This document shows positions 43,177 through 51,174 of a stretch of 64,000 nt of DNA, one piece after another. The notes below the pieces were generated by a model. It was given only the letters and a program-made list of their open reading frames with translations. It made no database searches and was not told where the DNA came from. The position numbers and the translations under genes are program-made. This DNA comes from Palsa-1233 sp031367105. GTDB lineage: Bacteria > Gemmatimonadota > Gemmatimonadetes > Gemmatimonadales > GWC2-71-9. The stretch is taken from positions 1 through 64,000 of the forward strand of contig JANLPG010000078.1 of assembly GCA_031367105.1 (NCBI GenBank), in the 5' to 3' direction. Within the stretch, counting starts at the first letter, position 1; each line of letters opens with the position of its first letter.

Positions 43177-44309
43177 ACAACGCGCCGGCCATCCGGCGCG
43201 TCGAGACGCCGAAGGACCTCAGCCGCTTCATCGACCTGCCGTATCGCCTGCACCGGCGGGACCTCAACTGGGTCCCGCCGTTTCGCGCTGAGATCAAGAA
43301 GCTCCTCGACCGCGCCAGCAATCCCTTCTTCCAGCACGCCGAGGCCGACTACTTCATCGCTGAACTGGACGGGGAAGTCGTGGGGCGGATCGCCGCGATC
43401 TCCAACCGGTTGCACAACGAGGTGCACCACGACCTGGTCGGCTTCTTCGGCTTCTTCGAGTGCGTTAACGACTTCCGCGTGGCGGCAGCGCTGCTCGACA
43501 CGGCAGCTGCCTGGGTGGGTGCGCGCGGCTTCGACACCATCCGCGGACCGATGTCCTTCTCGGTGAACGATGAGTGCGGGCTGTTGATCGACGGCTTCGA
43601 CACACCCAATACACTGATGATGCCGCACAACCCGCCCTACTATCTCACGCTGCTCGAAACCGCTGGCTTTACCAAGGCCAAAGACATGGTCTGCCTCGAA
43701 GGTGGCTCCCTGAAGGCCCCGGTGACCCCGCCTGAGCGAACGGCCCGCGCCGTGGAATTGCTGAAAAAGCGCTATGGCCTGACGATGCGGTCGCTCGACA
43801 TGAAGCGCTTCGCGGAGGAGGTCGCATTGGTCAAGCAACTCTACAACGCCTCGTGGGAGCAGAACTGGGGCTTCATCCCGATGACGGATGCGGAGATCGA
43901 CAACCTCGCCGTGCAGTTCAAACCGGTGGTGATCCCGTCGATCATCCCGTTCGTCGAAAAGGACGGCAAACCGATCGCATTTGGTCTCGCGCTGCCGGAC
44001 CTCAATGAAGTCCTGCGCGACAACCGGAGCGGCGCGATGTTCCCCGCTGCGCTGACGATGATGTGGAAGCTCAAGACCCGGAAGATCACCCGGGCTCGGG
44101 TGCCGCTGCTCGGCATCCTGCCGGAGTGGCGCGGCAAGGGAATCGATTCGGCCCTCTACCATTGGATCTGGAGCAAGGCCGCCGAAGTCGGCATCGGCTG
44201 GGGCGAGGCAGGGTGGCTGCTGGAGGATAACCCGGGGATCATCCAGGGACTTTCCAAAGCCGGATTCACCCCGTACAAGACCTATCGCGTGCTCGACCGC
44301 GCGACGTGA
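43173..44309 (+). CDS. GNAT-family acyltransferase, candidate bacterial ceramide synthase
   Basis: A 378-residue protein with two GNAT-type halves: N-terminal LDLPYRLHRRDLNWVPPFRAEI-type start, NPFFQHAEADYFIAELDGEVVGRIAAI (GNAT beta-strand), FFGFFECVNDF, then RGPMSFSVNDECGLLIDGFD and a second half with LLGILPEWRGKGIDSALYHWIW (acyl-CoA pyrophosphate loop). This long GNAT family is associated with bacterial sphingolipid loci, where such a protein acylates 3-oxosphinganine. No ATG, GTG or TTG lies near the expected N-terminus; the CTG at 43173 overlaps the SPT stop (CTGA) and has GGAG 11 bases upstream. The start and the ceramide synthase role are inference; the GNAT assignment is strong. Confidence 0.78.
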   Translation: MNNAPAIRRVETPKDLSRFIDLPYRLHRRDLNWVPPFRAEIKKLLDRASNPFFQHAEADYFIAELDGEVVGRIAAISNRLHNEVHHDLVGFFGFFECVNDFRVAAALLDTAAAWVGARGFDTIRGPMSFSVNDECGLLIDGFDTPNTLMMPHNPPYYLTLLETAGFTKAKDMVCLEGGSLKAPVTPPERTARAVELLKKRYGLTMRSLDMKRFAEEVALVKQLYNASWEQNWGFIPMTDAEIDNLAVQFKPVVIPSIIPFVEKDGKPIAFGLALPDLNEVLRDNRSGAMFPAALTMMWKLKTRKITRARVPLLGILPEWRGKGIDSALYHWIWSKAAEVGIGWGEAGWLLEDNPGIIQGLSKAGFTPYKTYRVLDRAT

Positions 44310-45280
44310 GGGCGCTGGTCACCGGGGCGACGGGATTCGTCGGAGGGCATCTCGTCGATCGGCTCCTTGAGCGCGGTGACACGGTCACCGCGCTTGTTCG
44401 TGCTCCGGCGCGTGCCGCCGAGGCCGCCTCACGGGGCGTGCGACTGGTGCCGGGCGACCTCAGCGACCACGACGCGCTTCGCCAGGCGGTCCGTGATCAG
44501 GACGTCGTCTACCACGTCGCGGCGCTGACCGGGGCGGTCGACGAGGCCGAGTTCATGCTCGCCAACCGCGACGGCACCGCCAATCTGGCGCAGGCGGTCG
44601 TTGGCGCGGGAGCGACTGCCCGGTTTGTGCTGGTCTCCTCGATGGCGGCAGGCGGACCGAGCCGGTACGGCATTCCCAAGGAGGCCGACGGTCGCGACCA
44701 GCCGGTGACGATGTATGGCCGGAGTAAGCTCGCCGCGGAGTCGGTGCTGCGCGGCGAGCTGCTCTCGTGGACGATTCTTCGCCCGCCGACGGTTTATGGT
44801 CCGCGGGACCGTGACAATCTGCTCACCGTGTTCCGGGCCGCACGCCTCGGCGTTGCGCCGGTGTTCGGTGACGGATCGATGGAACTTTCGATCGTACACG
44901 TTCTCGACCTGGCCGACGCGATCGTGCGCGCCGGGACGATGGCCGGCCTCGATGGTCGCGTGTTCTATGTCAACCACCCCGAGATCCTCACCAGCGCGGG
45001 ACTCGTGCGAGCGATCGGTCGGGAGATGGGGAGGGACGTCACCCTGCTTCCGATCCCGGAATGGCTGGCGCGAACGGCGCTGAACGCCAGTGGACTTTGG
45101 GCTGCCGCGCTGCGTCGGAAGACGATTCTGCGAGCCGACAAGGCGAACGAGTTCTATCAGGAGGCCTGGACCGGAAACAGCACGCCGTTCATCGAGGCCA
45201 CTGGATGGGAGCCGCAGTGGTCACTCGCGCCCGGACTCGTCAATACCGCCACGTGGTACCGCGAGCACGGGTGGCTATGA
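44306..45280 (+). CDS. NAD-dependent epimerase/dehydratase-type reductase (CerR-like)
   Basis: A 324-residue extended SDR: VTGATGFVGGHLVDRLL is the NAD motif, the active-site Ser is in LVSSMAAGG, and the Tyr/Lys pair in MYGRSKLAAE. Two neighbouring genes and the family similarity fit the 3-oxoceramide reductase (CerR) of bacterial ceramide pathways, although hopanoid-associated epimerases and 3-beta-hydroxysteroid-type dehydrogenases share the same fold. GTG 44306 overlaps the GNAT stop (GTGA) and its own stop overlaps the next ATG (ATGA). This couples translation through the cassette. Confidence 0.85.
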   Translation: MRALVTGATGFVGGHLVDRLLERGDTVTALVRAPARAAEAASRGVRLVPGDLSDHDALRQAVRDQDVVYHVAALTGAVDEAEFMLANRDGTANLAQAVVGAGATARFVLVSSMAAGGPSRYGIPKEADGRDQPVTMYGRSKLAAESVLRGELLSWTILRPPTVYGPRDRDNLLTVFRAARLGVAPVFGDGSMELSIVHVLDLADAIVRAGTMAGLDGRVFYVNHPEILTSAGLVRAIGREMGRDVTLLPIPEWLARTALNASGLWAAALRRKTILRADKANEFYQEAWTGNSTPFIEATGWEPQWSLAPGLVNTATWYREHGWL

Positions 45281-46116
45281 GTCTGCCTGCTGGTCGTTGG
45301 CGGTTGGTCGACCAGCTGCTCGCAGCGTACGGACTCCTCGTGGCGACGGTGGCGCTGACTCGCCTTCCCCAGCGAGGAATGTTCCTCGTCCTCCTCGCCC
45401 ATCTCGCGCTGCCCCTGCTCACCTGGCTGGTGGTCCGCGCACCTGAGAGCGGCGCCGTTCGCGTCCTGCGGACGATCTACCCGTTGATTCTTCTCACCGG
45501 ACTTTATTCGGCAATCGACGTGTTCAACGGTTTCGGCGCGGTCACGACGCACGACGCGGCGCTGCAGCGGCTTGAGGCGTGGCTATTCGGTGGGCAGCCG
45601 AGTCGGGATTGGTGGCGCACCTCCCCCAGTATGTTCTGGTCGACACTCCTGCACGCAGTCTACTTCTCGTACTACCTGATCGTGCCGATCCCGGCAATCG
45701 CCTTCCTCGTTACCCGGCGAATGGCAGCGCTCGAGCAGTACCTCAACGCCGTGCTCGCGACCTACCTCGCGTGCTACGTCACCTACATCCTCTTCCCTGT
45801 GGCAGGCCCGTACTACGAGTTTGCGCGGCCGACTGGCGAGTTCGTCGCCAACGGCCCTGCGCGGCTGGTCTATGCCACGCTGGCCCGTGGCAGTGCCTTT
45901 GGCGCCGCGTTTCCGTCGTCCCACGTCGCGGCGACGGTCGCCGCCAGCACGGCTGCCTGGTTCGGGTGGCGGCGGCTGGGAATGCTCGTCGCGGTGCCAA
46001 CGGCGCTGCTGGCAGTGGGGGTCGTCTACTGCCAGATGCACTACGTCGTTGATAGTGCGGCGGGCGTGGTGCTCGGCCTCACCATTCCGATGCTGGTGCG
46101 GCGCCGGGCAACCTGA
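45277..46116 (+). CDS. PAP2/Aur1-like integral membrane phosphotransferase or phosphatase
   Basis: A 279-residue membrane protein with about six to seven hydrophobic segments. The PAP2-type catalytic motifs are C2 (AAFPSSHVAATVAAS) and C3 (YCQMHYVVDSAAGVVLG), with the His/Asp pair of the Aur1/PAP2_3 group; a classical C1 KxxxxxxRP motif is not seen. Aur1-type members make inositol phosphorylceramide in fungi. Here it follows SPT, GNAT and reductase, so a sphingolipid head-group enzyme or a lipid phosphatase is likely; which one is inference. ATG 45277 overlaps the upstream stop by four bases. A strong terminator follows. Confidence 0.82.
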   Translation: MSLPAGRWRLVDQLLAAYGLLVATVALTRLPQRGMFLVLLAHLALPLLTWLVVRAPESGAVRVLRTIYPLILLTGLYSAIDVFNGFGAVTTHDAALQRLEAWLFGGQPSRDWWRTSPSMFWSTLLHAVYFSYYLIVPIPAIAFLVTRRMAALEQYLNAVLATYLACYVTYILFPVAGPYYEFARPTGEFVANGPARLVYATLARGSAFGAAFPSSHVAATVAASTAAWFGWRRLGMLVAVPTALLAVGVVYCQMHYVVDSAAGVVLGLTIPMLVRRRAT

Positions 46117-46140
46117 CGGCGGACCGCAGCCACGTGCCAA

Positions 46141-46175
46141 GCGGGGGCGACACTTGCGTGTCGCCCCCGCTTTCC
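46141..46175. terminator. Strong terminator closing the sphingolipid cassette (bidirectional)
   Basis: A 13-bp perfect stem (GCGGGGGCGACAC at 46141-46153 with GTGTCGCCCCCGC at 46158-46170) with loop TTGC, followed by TTTCC. It lies between the convergent PAP2 and cupredoxin genes, so it can serve both. The T-run is short, but the stem is very strong. Confidence 0.82.
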
Positions 46176-46221
46176 GTTGCACAGAAACATCAGGATCGCC
46201 GACTGCGCGACCACAACGATG

Positions 46222-46677
46222 TTAGTGTACGGTGATCTTCCCGTGCATATTCATCGCCATATGCGGCGTACACGTGAAGAAGTAATCGCCTACCGGTGCG
46301 CCAGCAAACGAAACGACGAGACTGTCACCCGGTGCGGCGATCAATGCCGACGAGAGCGGGCCCATCTTGTCGGCGATAGCGGCATCGAGGATCGCCTGTG
46401 CGCCTGCCGGGATGCTGTCGGTCTTGAACTGGACGTTGTGCGGGCCTCCCGAAACGTTCTTGAACACGACCACATCGCCCGCCTTGATGCTCAGGTCGGC
46501 CGGAACGAACTTGTAGGTCGTCCCTTCCTGGATCATCTGTACTTCATGTCGAGCACCAGCCGCAGCTGCCGCTGGCGCAGCCGCCATCGTATCGGTCGGA
46601 GCCGTGTCAGCCTTCTTTTCACCGCCGCACGCCGCCAGCACAACGGCGACACCGGCCACGATCGCAGTAAAGCGCAT
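46222..46677 (-). CDS. Plastocyanin/azurin-like cupredoxin lipoprotein
   Basis: A 151-residue lipoprotein: lipobox LAACGG (Cys17), a Thr/Ala-rich spacer, then a cupredoxin domain. Type 1 copper ligands are visible: His in GGPHNVQF, and Cys, His and Met in YFFTCTPHMAMNMHGKI. It is likely a periplasmic electron carrier. An alternative complex III is encoded 3 kb away, and copper proteins can accept its electrons, but this link is inference. ATG 46677 begins the leader. Confidence 0.92.
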   Translation of the reverse strand: MRFTAIVAGVAVVLAACGGEKKADTAPTDTMAAAPAAAAAGARHEVQMIQEGTTYKFVPADLSIKAGDVVVFKNVSGGPHNVQFKTDSIPAGAQAILDAAIADKMGPLSSALIAAPGDSLVVSFAGAPVGDYFFTCTPHMAMNMHGKITVH

Positions 46678-46882
46678 GCTTGTCTTGCCTCATCCCTGAT
46701 GATGATTATCGTCGACGCTACCCCTCGGCAGCGCCGGCTCCCGTCCATCAGGATCTCGGGAAGCGTCAAGAATAACGTGGCAACCGGTCTCTGCGGTAGT
46801 GGAACTGCTGGCGATTCCAGCCAAGCTTGCTACTTTCCGCCGTCGCAACCCCGACAGTGTATTCCCCGGCTCCAGGAACCCG

Positions 46883-47647
46883 ATGGCACCACCGCCCTGC
46901 CGCAGTCTTGGTCGCCAATGCCGTTCCCTCGATATCACGGTCCGGGTCGCCACCCTCGAGGGGCAGGAGGACCACGACGCGACCTGGTTCTTCGGGCACA
47001 CCGAGCGACTCGATTTCGGGCGGAGCTATAGCGCTGATGGCGAGCTCTGGTGCGAGGCAACGGTGCACGTCCCCTGCAAGTATCTGGAGCTCGGGGCCGA
47101 TGGCCGTCAGGCCGAATGCCGAGCCCACGGCTTCTGTGGCCGCCTTCCCGTACCTCGCCGCCCGGCAGCAGCGCGCCGGTTGGGGAAGGATCGCTTCCGG
47201 ATCGTCGAGAACCGGAAGCTGGTCACTCGGCATCTGGCACCCCCCACCCCATTGAGGCGGGCCCTCCCACTCGCCCCCGACGCCAACCCCTGCGCCAAGG
47301 CACCGTGTCGAACCGCCGATCATTCCCGCCACGCCGCTTGCTGCCGCGATCTGAATGTCGAAATCCGCTGCACTACCAAGCAAACGCTGCTGGAATCACT
47401 GCTCCGGAGCCGGAAATCGCCCTATCTCTGCAAGGTCGAGCGGGAGAATCCCGAGGAGGGGCTGGTCAGCGCAGAGATCATTTCGGCCTGCGATTTCCTC
47501 AAGGAAGATGGCCTCCACTGCGATCTTCACGGCCGGACCCGGGCGAACGGGGAGCCCGCGAAGCCGCATATGTGTTCACACTGGCCAGAAAAGAGGACAG
47601 GGCTTCATCCGGGGTGTGCCTTCCGGAACCGCCGCCTCCCGCTATAA
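46883..47647 (+). CDS. Cys-rich protein of unknown function (254 aa)
   Basis: About 254 residues with 16-17 Cys and many His. The N-terminal part starts APPPCRSLGRQCRSLDITVRV, and a middle part has CEATVHVPCKYLELG and CRAHGFCGRLP. The C-terminal segment (CAKAPCRTADHSRHAACCRDL, then VSAEIISACDFLKEDGLHCDLHGR and MCSHWPE) resembles YkgJ-type metal-binding proteins in Cys spacing, but I do not assign the family. ATG 46883 has an AGGA site and lies downstream of a possible promoter region; GTG 46799 is also open. It is not clearly linked to the ECF sigma gene 92 bases downstream. Confidence 0.65.
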   Translation: MAPPPCRSLGRQCRSLDITVRVATLEGQEDHDATWFFGHTERLDFGRSYSADGELWCEATVHVPCKYLELGADGRQAECRAHGFCGRLPVPRRPAAARRLGKDRFRIVENRKLVTRHLAPPTPLRRALPLAPDANPCAKAPCRTADHSRHAACCRDLNVEIRCTTKQTLLESLLRSRKSPYLCKVERENPEEGLVSAEIISACDFLKEDGLHCDLHGRTRANGEPAKPHMCSHWPEKRTGLHPGCAFRNRRLPL

Positions 47648-47739
47648 GTTGTTGTAGCACAAGAAATTGGACTTGGGTGTGCAGGTCGGCCCGGGGTGTG
47701 CGTCACCTAGGAAGCATCTCCGACCAAAAGAGGATCCCG

Positions 47740-48270
47740 ATGGCCTTCGATCTTGAAGAGCTTTACCGGACCACCTACGACGCTGTTGTTCGCTTCCTCT
47801 ACCGGAAGGTGTGGGACGCCGATCGCGCCGAGGACCTGGCCCAGGAAGTGTTTATGCGCGCCCTGGCCCACCAGCCCGAAAAGCCGAGATCGTGGGTCTT
47901 CGCCGTCGCCGCGAACATCGCCCGCGACGAGGCACGATCCGCCATTCGCCGCCGCAAGCATCTCGTGCTGCTCACGCACGAACCGATCGCTTCGCCGGCA
48001 CCGCTCGACAATGTCGAGGACGACCTGGAGCACGAGGAGCAGGAGAACGAAGTGAAGCGTGCGCTCGCCACCCTCAGCCCGCGCGATCGTGAGGTGCTGC
48101 TGCTGTGGGATGCCGGGTTGGCTTACCCTGAAATCGCCGAGCAGACCGGACTCGCGCTTGGCGCGGTTGGCACTACCCTGGCGCGGGCGCGGAAGCGCCT
48201 GATCGCCGCCCACGATGAGATGGAGACCGAGACCCAAGTTGAGCCTCGTCGTGCGGCCGCACGTTCCTGA
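47740..48270 (+). CDS. ECF-type RNA polymerase sigma factor
   Basis: A 176-residue sigma-70 family ECF factor. Region 2 is LYRTTYDAVVRFLYRKVWDADRAEDLAQEVFMRAL with an FAVAANIARDEAR segment; region 4 has ALATLSPRDREVLLLWDAGLAYPEIAEQTGLALGAVGTTLARARKRL, a good helix-turn-helix. ATG 47740 has an AGAGGA site. It overlaps the anti-sigma gene, which is the normal ECF arrangement. Target promoters cannot be inferred; no convincing autoregulatory promoter was identified in the 92-base gap upstream. Confidence 0.94.
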   Translation: MAFDLEELYRTTYDAVVRFLYRKVWDADRAEDLAQEVFMRALAHQPEKPRSWVFAVAANIARDEARSAIRRRKHLVLLTHEPIASPAPLDNVEDDLEHEEQENEVKRALATLSPRDREVLLLWDAGLAYPEIAEQTGLALGAVGTTLARARKRLIAAHDEMETETQVEPRRAAARS

Positions 48271-49171
48271 AGAGGAGTTCCACGCCTACTCCGACGGCGA
48301 AATGTCGTCGGCGCAGCATGCCGAGATCGCCGAACACCTCCTGGCCTGCCTCATCTGTCGATCGATGTTTGGCGAGGTTCAGGGGGTTCGGTCGCGCTCG
48401 GTGCTCCTGCTCGCGATCGCCTCCCCGCGGGTCATCAAGCGTCCGGCGTTCCCCGCGGTCCCGGCCCGGACCGGTCGCGTCAAGCGCCCTTGGCTGGGCC
48501 TCATCGCCGCGAGCATCGCGATCGTCGGTGTGAGCACTTGGCTCGCAGTGCAGCCGGTCCCCGCGAACCAACCGACGCCTCGCCTCGCCACCGCCTTCGT
48601 GGCGCCGACGCTTTTCGCGCGGGTCGGCACCGCACTCGATGCGGCGAATGGTGGGGCTGTGCTGACGTCGGATCAGCGCACGTTGACCCTCGCCTCCCGG
48701 GCGGTGGTTCACCCCCGGGTTGTTGGCCCGATGCCCTCGTTCACTCCCGTTCGACGGATGCGCCCGCTTGAGCCGCTGGCGGAGATCGATCCGTCCGCTG
48801 ACTGGGAATTGATCTCCTGGGACGCCGCGATGGCGCTGGCGCAGGGCTCGATCGCTCGCCTCGAAGGGTACCCGGTCAGCGCGGTCCGAATCCAGCGGAG
48901 CAGCAGCGGCGGCCGTCCGACCTTTCTGGTGCGGCATCAACTGGCCGACGGGCGTTCGCTCTGGGTGGTCGAAGGCCCCGTCGAGGACGTTGGCCCGCTC
49001 CATCGCCTGCTGCAGGCCAGCGGCCTCTCGATGTCGATGCCGTTGCGCGGAACGCCCGACTACGTCGGCAGCGATGATGCGCCTCGGCGTACCGTCCGGG
49101 TGGTGACGATCGCCGCGTATCTGCCGTCGGACTCGCTGAACGTGATGGTGGGAAGGTTGACGCTGAAGTAA
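48251..49171 (+). CDS. Membrane-anchored anti-sigma factor with zinc-binding HCC motif
   Basis: About 306 residues. The N-terminus (EEEFHAYSDGEMSSAQHAEIAEHLLACLICR) has the H-x3-C-x2-C zinc-type ASD motif of ZAS anti-sigma factors. One transmembrane helix (LGLIAASIAIVGVSTWLAVQ) separates it from an extracytoplasmic domain of about 200 residues. The start is uncertain: GTG 48251, TTG 48239 or ATG 48215 are all possible, and all overlap the sigma gene. It presumably binds the ECF factor and releases it on an envelope signal. Confidence 0.85.
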   Translation: MRPHVPEEEFHAYSDGEMSSAQHAEIAEHLLACLICRSMFGEVQGVRSRSVLLLAIASPRVIKRPAFPAVPARTGRVKRPWLGLIAASIAIVGVSTWLAVQPVPANQPTPRLATAFVAPTLFARVGTALDAANGGAVLTSDQRTLTLASRAVVHPRVVGPMPSFTPVRRMRPLEPLAEIDPSADWELISWDAAMALAQGSIARLEGYPVSAVRIQRSSSGGRPTFLVRHQLADGRSLWVVEGPVEDVGPLHRLLQASGLSMSMPLRGTPDYVGSDDAPRRTVRVVTIAAYLPSDSLNVMVGRLTLK

Positions 49172-49180
49172 GTCGATGAC

Positions 49181-49293
49181 GGATGATGGATGGTGGATGG
49201 TGGATGATGGATAGCAACACGAAGGGCCGACTTCCCGTTGGGCAGCCGGCCCTTTGACCATATCGCTGATCCACCATCCACCATCCACCATCC
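49181..49293. repeat. Palindromic heptamer-repeat element around a terminator
   Basis: The left arm is made of seven-base units GGATGAT/GGATGGT repeated about four to five times (49181-49212), and the right arm is the reverse complement (ATCCACC repeated three times plus ATCC, 49269-49293). They enclose the terminator hairpin at 49222-49254. The arms can pair over about 25 bases with few mismatches. It lies in the gap between the anti-sigma and actF genes. Function unknown. Confidence 0.85.
49222..49258. terminator. Terminator between the convergent anti-sigma and actF genes
   Basis: AAGGGCCG (49222-49229) pairs with CGGCCCTT (49247-49254), with a 17-base loop that contains a further CCC/GGG mini-stem, followed by TTGACC. 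It sits between convergent genes inside the heptamer-repeat palindrome and may act in both directions. Confidence 0.7.
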
Positions 49294-49300
49294 TAATGCC

Positions 49301-50572
49301 CTAGTGCGCCGCTTCCCGCTGCAGCGTAATCAGTGCGAGACGCGGTGAGACCATCGGGTAGCTCCGTGCGAACCAGCCAATCGAGGCGACGAACAGCCCC
49401 AGGAAGGTCAGCGTCGGACCGAGCTCGGGGAGTCCGAAGACGGGCCCGGCTTCGGCGGTGACCGACGGCATCACCAACAGGTAGCGCTCAAGCCAGAGGG
49501 CCGAAAGCGAGATGGTCGCAAAGACGCCGAAGATCGCCGGGGTCTTCTTGGGTCCGACCGCGAGCAGGCCGGTAAACGGAAGCACGAACATTCCCAGGAA
49601 CACCGCACTTCCGACGACCCGCCACGGTCCCCAGAGACGCGCGAAGATGAACCCCGTCTCCTCGGGAAGGTTGCCGTACCAGATGACCAGGAATTGAGCC
49701 CACATCAGGTAGGTCCAGAACACCGTGAAGCCGAAGCAGAGCTTTCCCAGATCGTGCCGTTGCTTCGGGGAGATGAACTCGCTCAATCCAGCGCCGTGAT
49801 TGCGCGAGAAAATCATCAGTAGCCCCAGCAACATATGCGCGCCCAGAAACGACCCCATGAAGAACCAGCCGCCGAGCAGGTTGGAGAACCAGTGCGGTTG
49901 GAGCGCCATAATCCCGTCGAAGGCAACCAGGGTGAAGACGAGGGCGTAGACGACGGCGAAGGTGGCCGCCAGACGATAAATCCTGGTGTGATTCTCGGCC
50001 TCGTCGTAACCGGTCAGCATCCGCTCATACCGCGCCTTGCGGCGGTCACTGACCTTCGCCTTCGCGTGGAACAGGTCGGGGAGCATATCGCTCCGGATCA
50101 GCCACACGCCGATCGCGTACAGAATGCCCAGGCCAACCAGCAGCCGCGTCGCCATCCACGGGCGGGAGAGCCAGAGAGCCTTCCCCGGCGAGACACCCGG
50201 CAACGCAGCTTCCATATTGCCGTAGATGTCGTGATAGCCCACCGTGAAGATGAGGACCAGCCCGATCAGCGAGATGGGGATGAATCCCGACACCGCCTGC
50301 GAGAGGCGGAGGATCACCCCCGACCACTTGGCATTGGCGATCTTGTGCACCGCAGTGATGGCGATCGAGCCGCCGGTGAGCGACGTGAAAAAGAGCCAGT
50401 TGACGTGAAAGGACTGCCAGGCCCGGTGGCTTCCTGCCCCGGTCAGCGCGAGCGAGAACACGACCAGCCCGATGAATGCGAGCACGCCGCCCACGGTGAG
50501 GAACGAGCCGTAATTTCCGGTCACACTCTTCTCGGTCAGCTCATCGTGCACTGCGGCGAAATCGGTGGCCAT
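49301..50572 (-). CDS. actF: Alternative complex III, quinone-binding membrane subunit ActF
   Basis: A 423-residue polytopic subunit with about ten transmembrane helices, paralogous to ActC of the NrfD/PsrC group (GMEAALPGV-type loop, FLGAHMLLGLLMIF, FWTYLMWAQFLVIWYGNLPEE). It takes part in quinol oxidation by alternative complex III. ATG 50572 is overlapped by the actE stop (TGATG). It is the last gene of the six-gene operon. Confidence 0.93.
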   Translation of the reverse strand: MATDFAAVHDELTEKSVTGNYGSFLTVGGVLAFIGLVVFSLALTGAGSHRAWQSFHVNWLFFTSLTGGSIAITAVHKIANAKWSGVILRLSQAVSGFIPISLIGLVLIFTVGYHDIYGNMEAALPGVSPGKALWLSRPWMATRLLVGLGILYAIGVWLIRSDMLPDLFHAKAKVSDRRKARYERMLTGYDEAENHTRIYRLAATFAVVYALVFTLVAFDGIMALQPHWFSNLLGGWFFMGSFLGAHMLLGLLMIFSRNHGAGLSEFISPKQRHDLGKLCFGFTVFWTYLMWAQFLVIWYGNLPEETGFIFARLWGPWRVVGSAVFLGMFVLPFTGLLAVGPKKTPAIFGVFATISLSALWLERYLLVMPSVTAEAGPVFGLPELGPTLTFLGLFVASIGWFARSYPMVSPRLALITLQREAAH

Positions 50573-51174
50573 CAGCGGGCCCCTCCAGCGGCAGGCGGCA
50601 GCGGCGACTTCGCTTGCAGCGAACGGACGTAATCGACGACGGCCCAGCGTTCGTCGGGGCGGACGATCTTGTCGCCGTACTGCGGCATCCCGGCCCTGCC
50701 ATAGCGGACGATGCTGTAGAGGTAGCCGTCGGCCCAATGCCGTGCGTTCGCCGTCAGCAACGAGGGTGCCCCGTTGTACGGCGTCACGGTCCCATCGGCG
50801 GCGCCCTGGAAGCCGTGGCAGACGGCGCAATACGTGTTGAACAGCTCTTCCCCGCCTCGGGCGCCGACCTTGGCTGGCCCCGTCGGGTGCTGCAGGGCAT
50901 TGGCGACCAGGGTATCGAATCCGTAGACCGGGAATGCCGCCGCCGGATCGCCGACACGCCACTCTCGCTCGCCACCGCCCATCGGCACGACGCCGGCGGG
51001 GGTATTGCGCGGAATGTCGGTCCGCTGATAGGGGTGAACCCCCTTGGACAAGAGCATATGGTCGAACCACGGCACTCGGTGCATCAGGTCGTCAGGTGAC
51101 GGAACTTCGTTGTACCACCAGTTGCAGCCACCGAGCCCGAGCAGCAGGATCGCGAACGTCAGCCTACGCGTCAC
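50572..51174 (-). CDS. actE: Alternative complex III, mono-heme cytochrome c subunit ActE
   Basis: A 200-residue lipoprotein cytochrome: signal ending in LGGC, one CAVCH heme-binding motif in ELFNTYCAVCHGFQGAADG, and a downstream Met-containing segment (GRAGMPQYGDKI) that supplies the distal ligand. It passes electrons from the Fe-S/heme core to a soluble acceptor or terminal oxidase. The start overlaps the actD end by 11 bases. Confidence 0.93.
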   Translation of the reverse strand: MTRRLTFAILLLGLGGCNWWYNEVPSPDDLMHRVPWFDHMLLSKGVHPYQRTDIPRNTPAGVVPMGGGEREWRVGDPAAAFPVYGFDTLVANALQHPTGPAKVGARGGEELFNTYCAVCHGFQGAADGTVTPYNGAPSLLTANARHWADGYLYSIVRYGRAGMPQYGDKIVRPDERWAVVDYVRSLQAKSPLPPAAGGAR

